Positions 63,906 through 64,000 of a DNA stretch of 64,000 bases are shown piece by piece (within the stretch, counting starts at the first letter, position 1; each line of letters opens with the position of its first letter). The notes beneath the pieces were generated by a model. That model saw only the letters and a list, made by a program, of their open reading frames with translations. It was not told where the DNA came from and ran no database searches. Made by a program: the position numbers and the translations under genes. The stretch comes from Aedes albopictus (Eukaryota; Arthropoda; Insecta; Diptera; Culicidae), in assembly GCF_035046485.1 (NCBI RefSeq), contig NC_085138.1:334821312-334885311 (forward strand), read 5' to 3'.

Positions 63906-64000
63906 AAAAAAAGGATGAAAATGGGAAAACTATGCTGAAGATGGGATCCGTTCCCCTATTACAAACTATTGTATATCCCTTTCGTGACAAACCAGCACAA
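63906..64000. other. No feature recognised
   Basis: Last bases after the RTE tail; nothing assignable. Confidence 0.4.

Noticed and set aside
1..64000. Integrated viral sequence
   Set aside because: I looked for RNA-virus polymerase, nucleoprotein or envelope-like frames and saw none; all RT motifs belong to LINEs.

Overview
This window looks like non-genic, repeat-saturated DNA from a mosquito of the genus Aedes. The evidence is the co-occurrence of Feilai-type tRNA SINEs (tail AAGAAG), a Lian/LOA-like LINE with RNase H, an I-clade (MosquI-like) LINE, several RTE (JAM1-like) LINEs, CR1-like LINEs and many small terminal-inverted-repeat (TIR) elements. I recognise no host protein gene, rRNA or functional tRNA. 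Every substantial reading frame belongs to a retrotransposon or is a by-product of low-complexity DNA. One 23-N assembly gap lies at 6104-6126. Family names rest on motif recognition and memory, not on a database search.

Layout. 0-6 kb: a purine-rich minisatellite (GTGAG-type) split into blocks by a CR1-like LINE, which is itself split by an LTR-like piece and a long tRNA-headed SINE, then by a TIR pair and a hAT-type element. 6.4-9 kb: an RTE relic, a tRNA-like repeat and an I-like RNase H relic. 9.0-14.4 kb: a nearly intact Lian-like LINE carrying a CR1 insertion. 14.7-15.7 kb: a non-repetitive island. 16-19.2 kb: SINEs and a nested stack (RTE, then Feilai, then a hAT foldback). 20.2-25 kb: Feilai, a palindrome, a 2.5-kb hAT-ended element full of minisatellite, and a 321-bp tandem array. 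26-29.4 kb: a foldback, an ATGGCGGC-rich array and MITEs. 29.8-30.7 kb: a second island. 31-41.5 kb: TIR, piggyBac-like and hAT-like elements, SINEs, a non-autonomous Lian relative and satellites. 41.6-43.5 kb: a third island. 43.7-50.5 kb: minisatellite studded with foldbacks. 51.2-58.2 kb: an I-clade LINE (ORF1, extra ORF, ORF2) with one MITE insertion. 58.9-60 kb: an RTE relic. 60.0-60.6 kb: a fourth island, homologous to part of the third. 60.8-63.9 kb: a long, damaged RTE.

How the parts relate. The LINEs encode their own endonuclease, reverse transcriptase and (Lian, I) RNase H, and probably supplied machinery for the SINEs and the internally deleted Lian relative. The hAT-, piggyBac- and TA-type elements have no transposase here and must have been moved in trans. 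Target-site duplications read directly from the sequence (8 bp for five hAT-type elements plus one imperfect; TTAA for two piggyBac-type; TA for several; 9-23 bp for SINEs and LINE derivatives) fix many boundaries exactly. The most notable signals are a 2.5-kb non-autonomous hAT that is mostly minisatellite, palindromic DNA elements carrying tRNA-like modules, a hAT MITE with a dense GGCAC repeat, and two diverged homologous non-coding segments 18 kb apart in inverted orientation.
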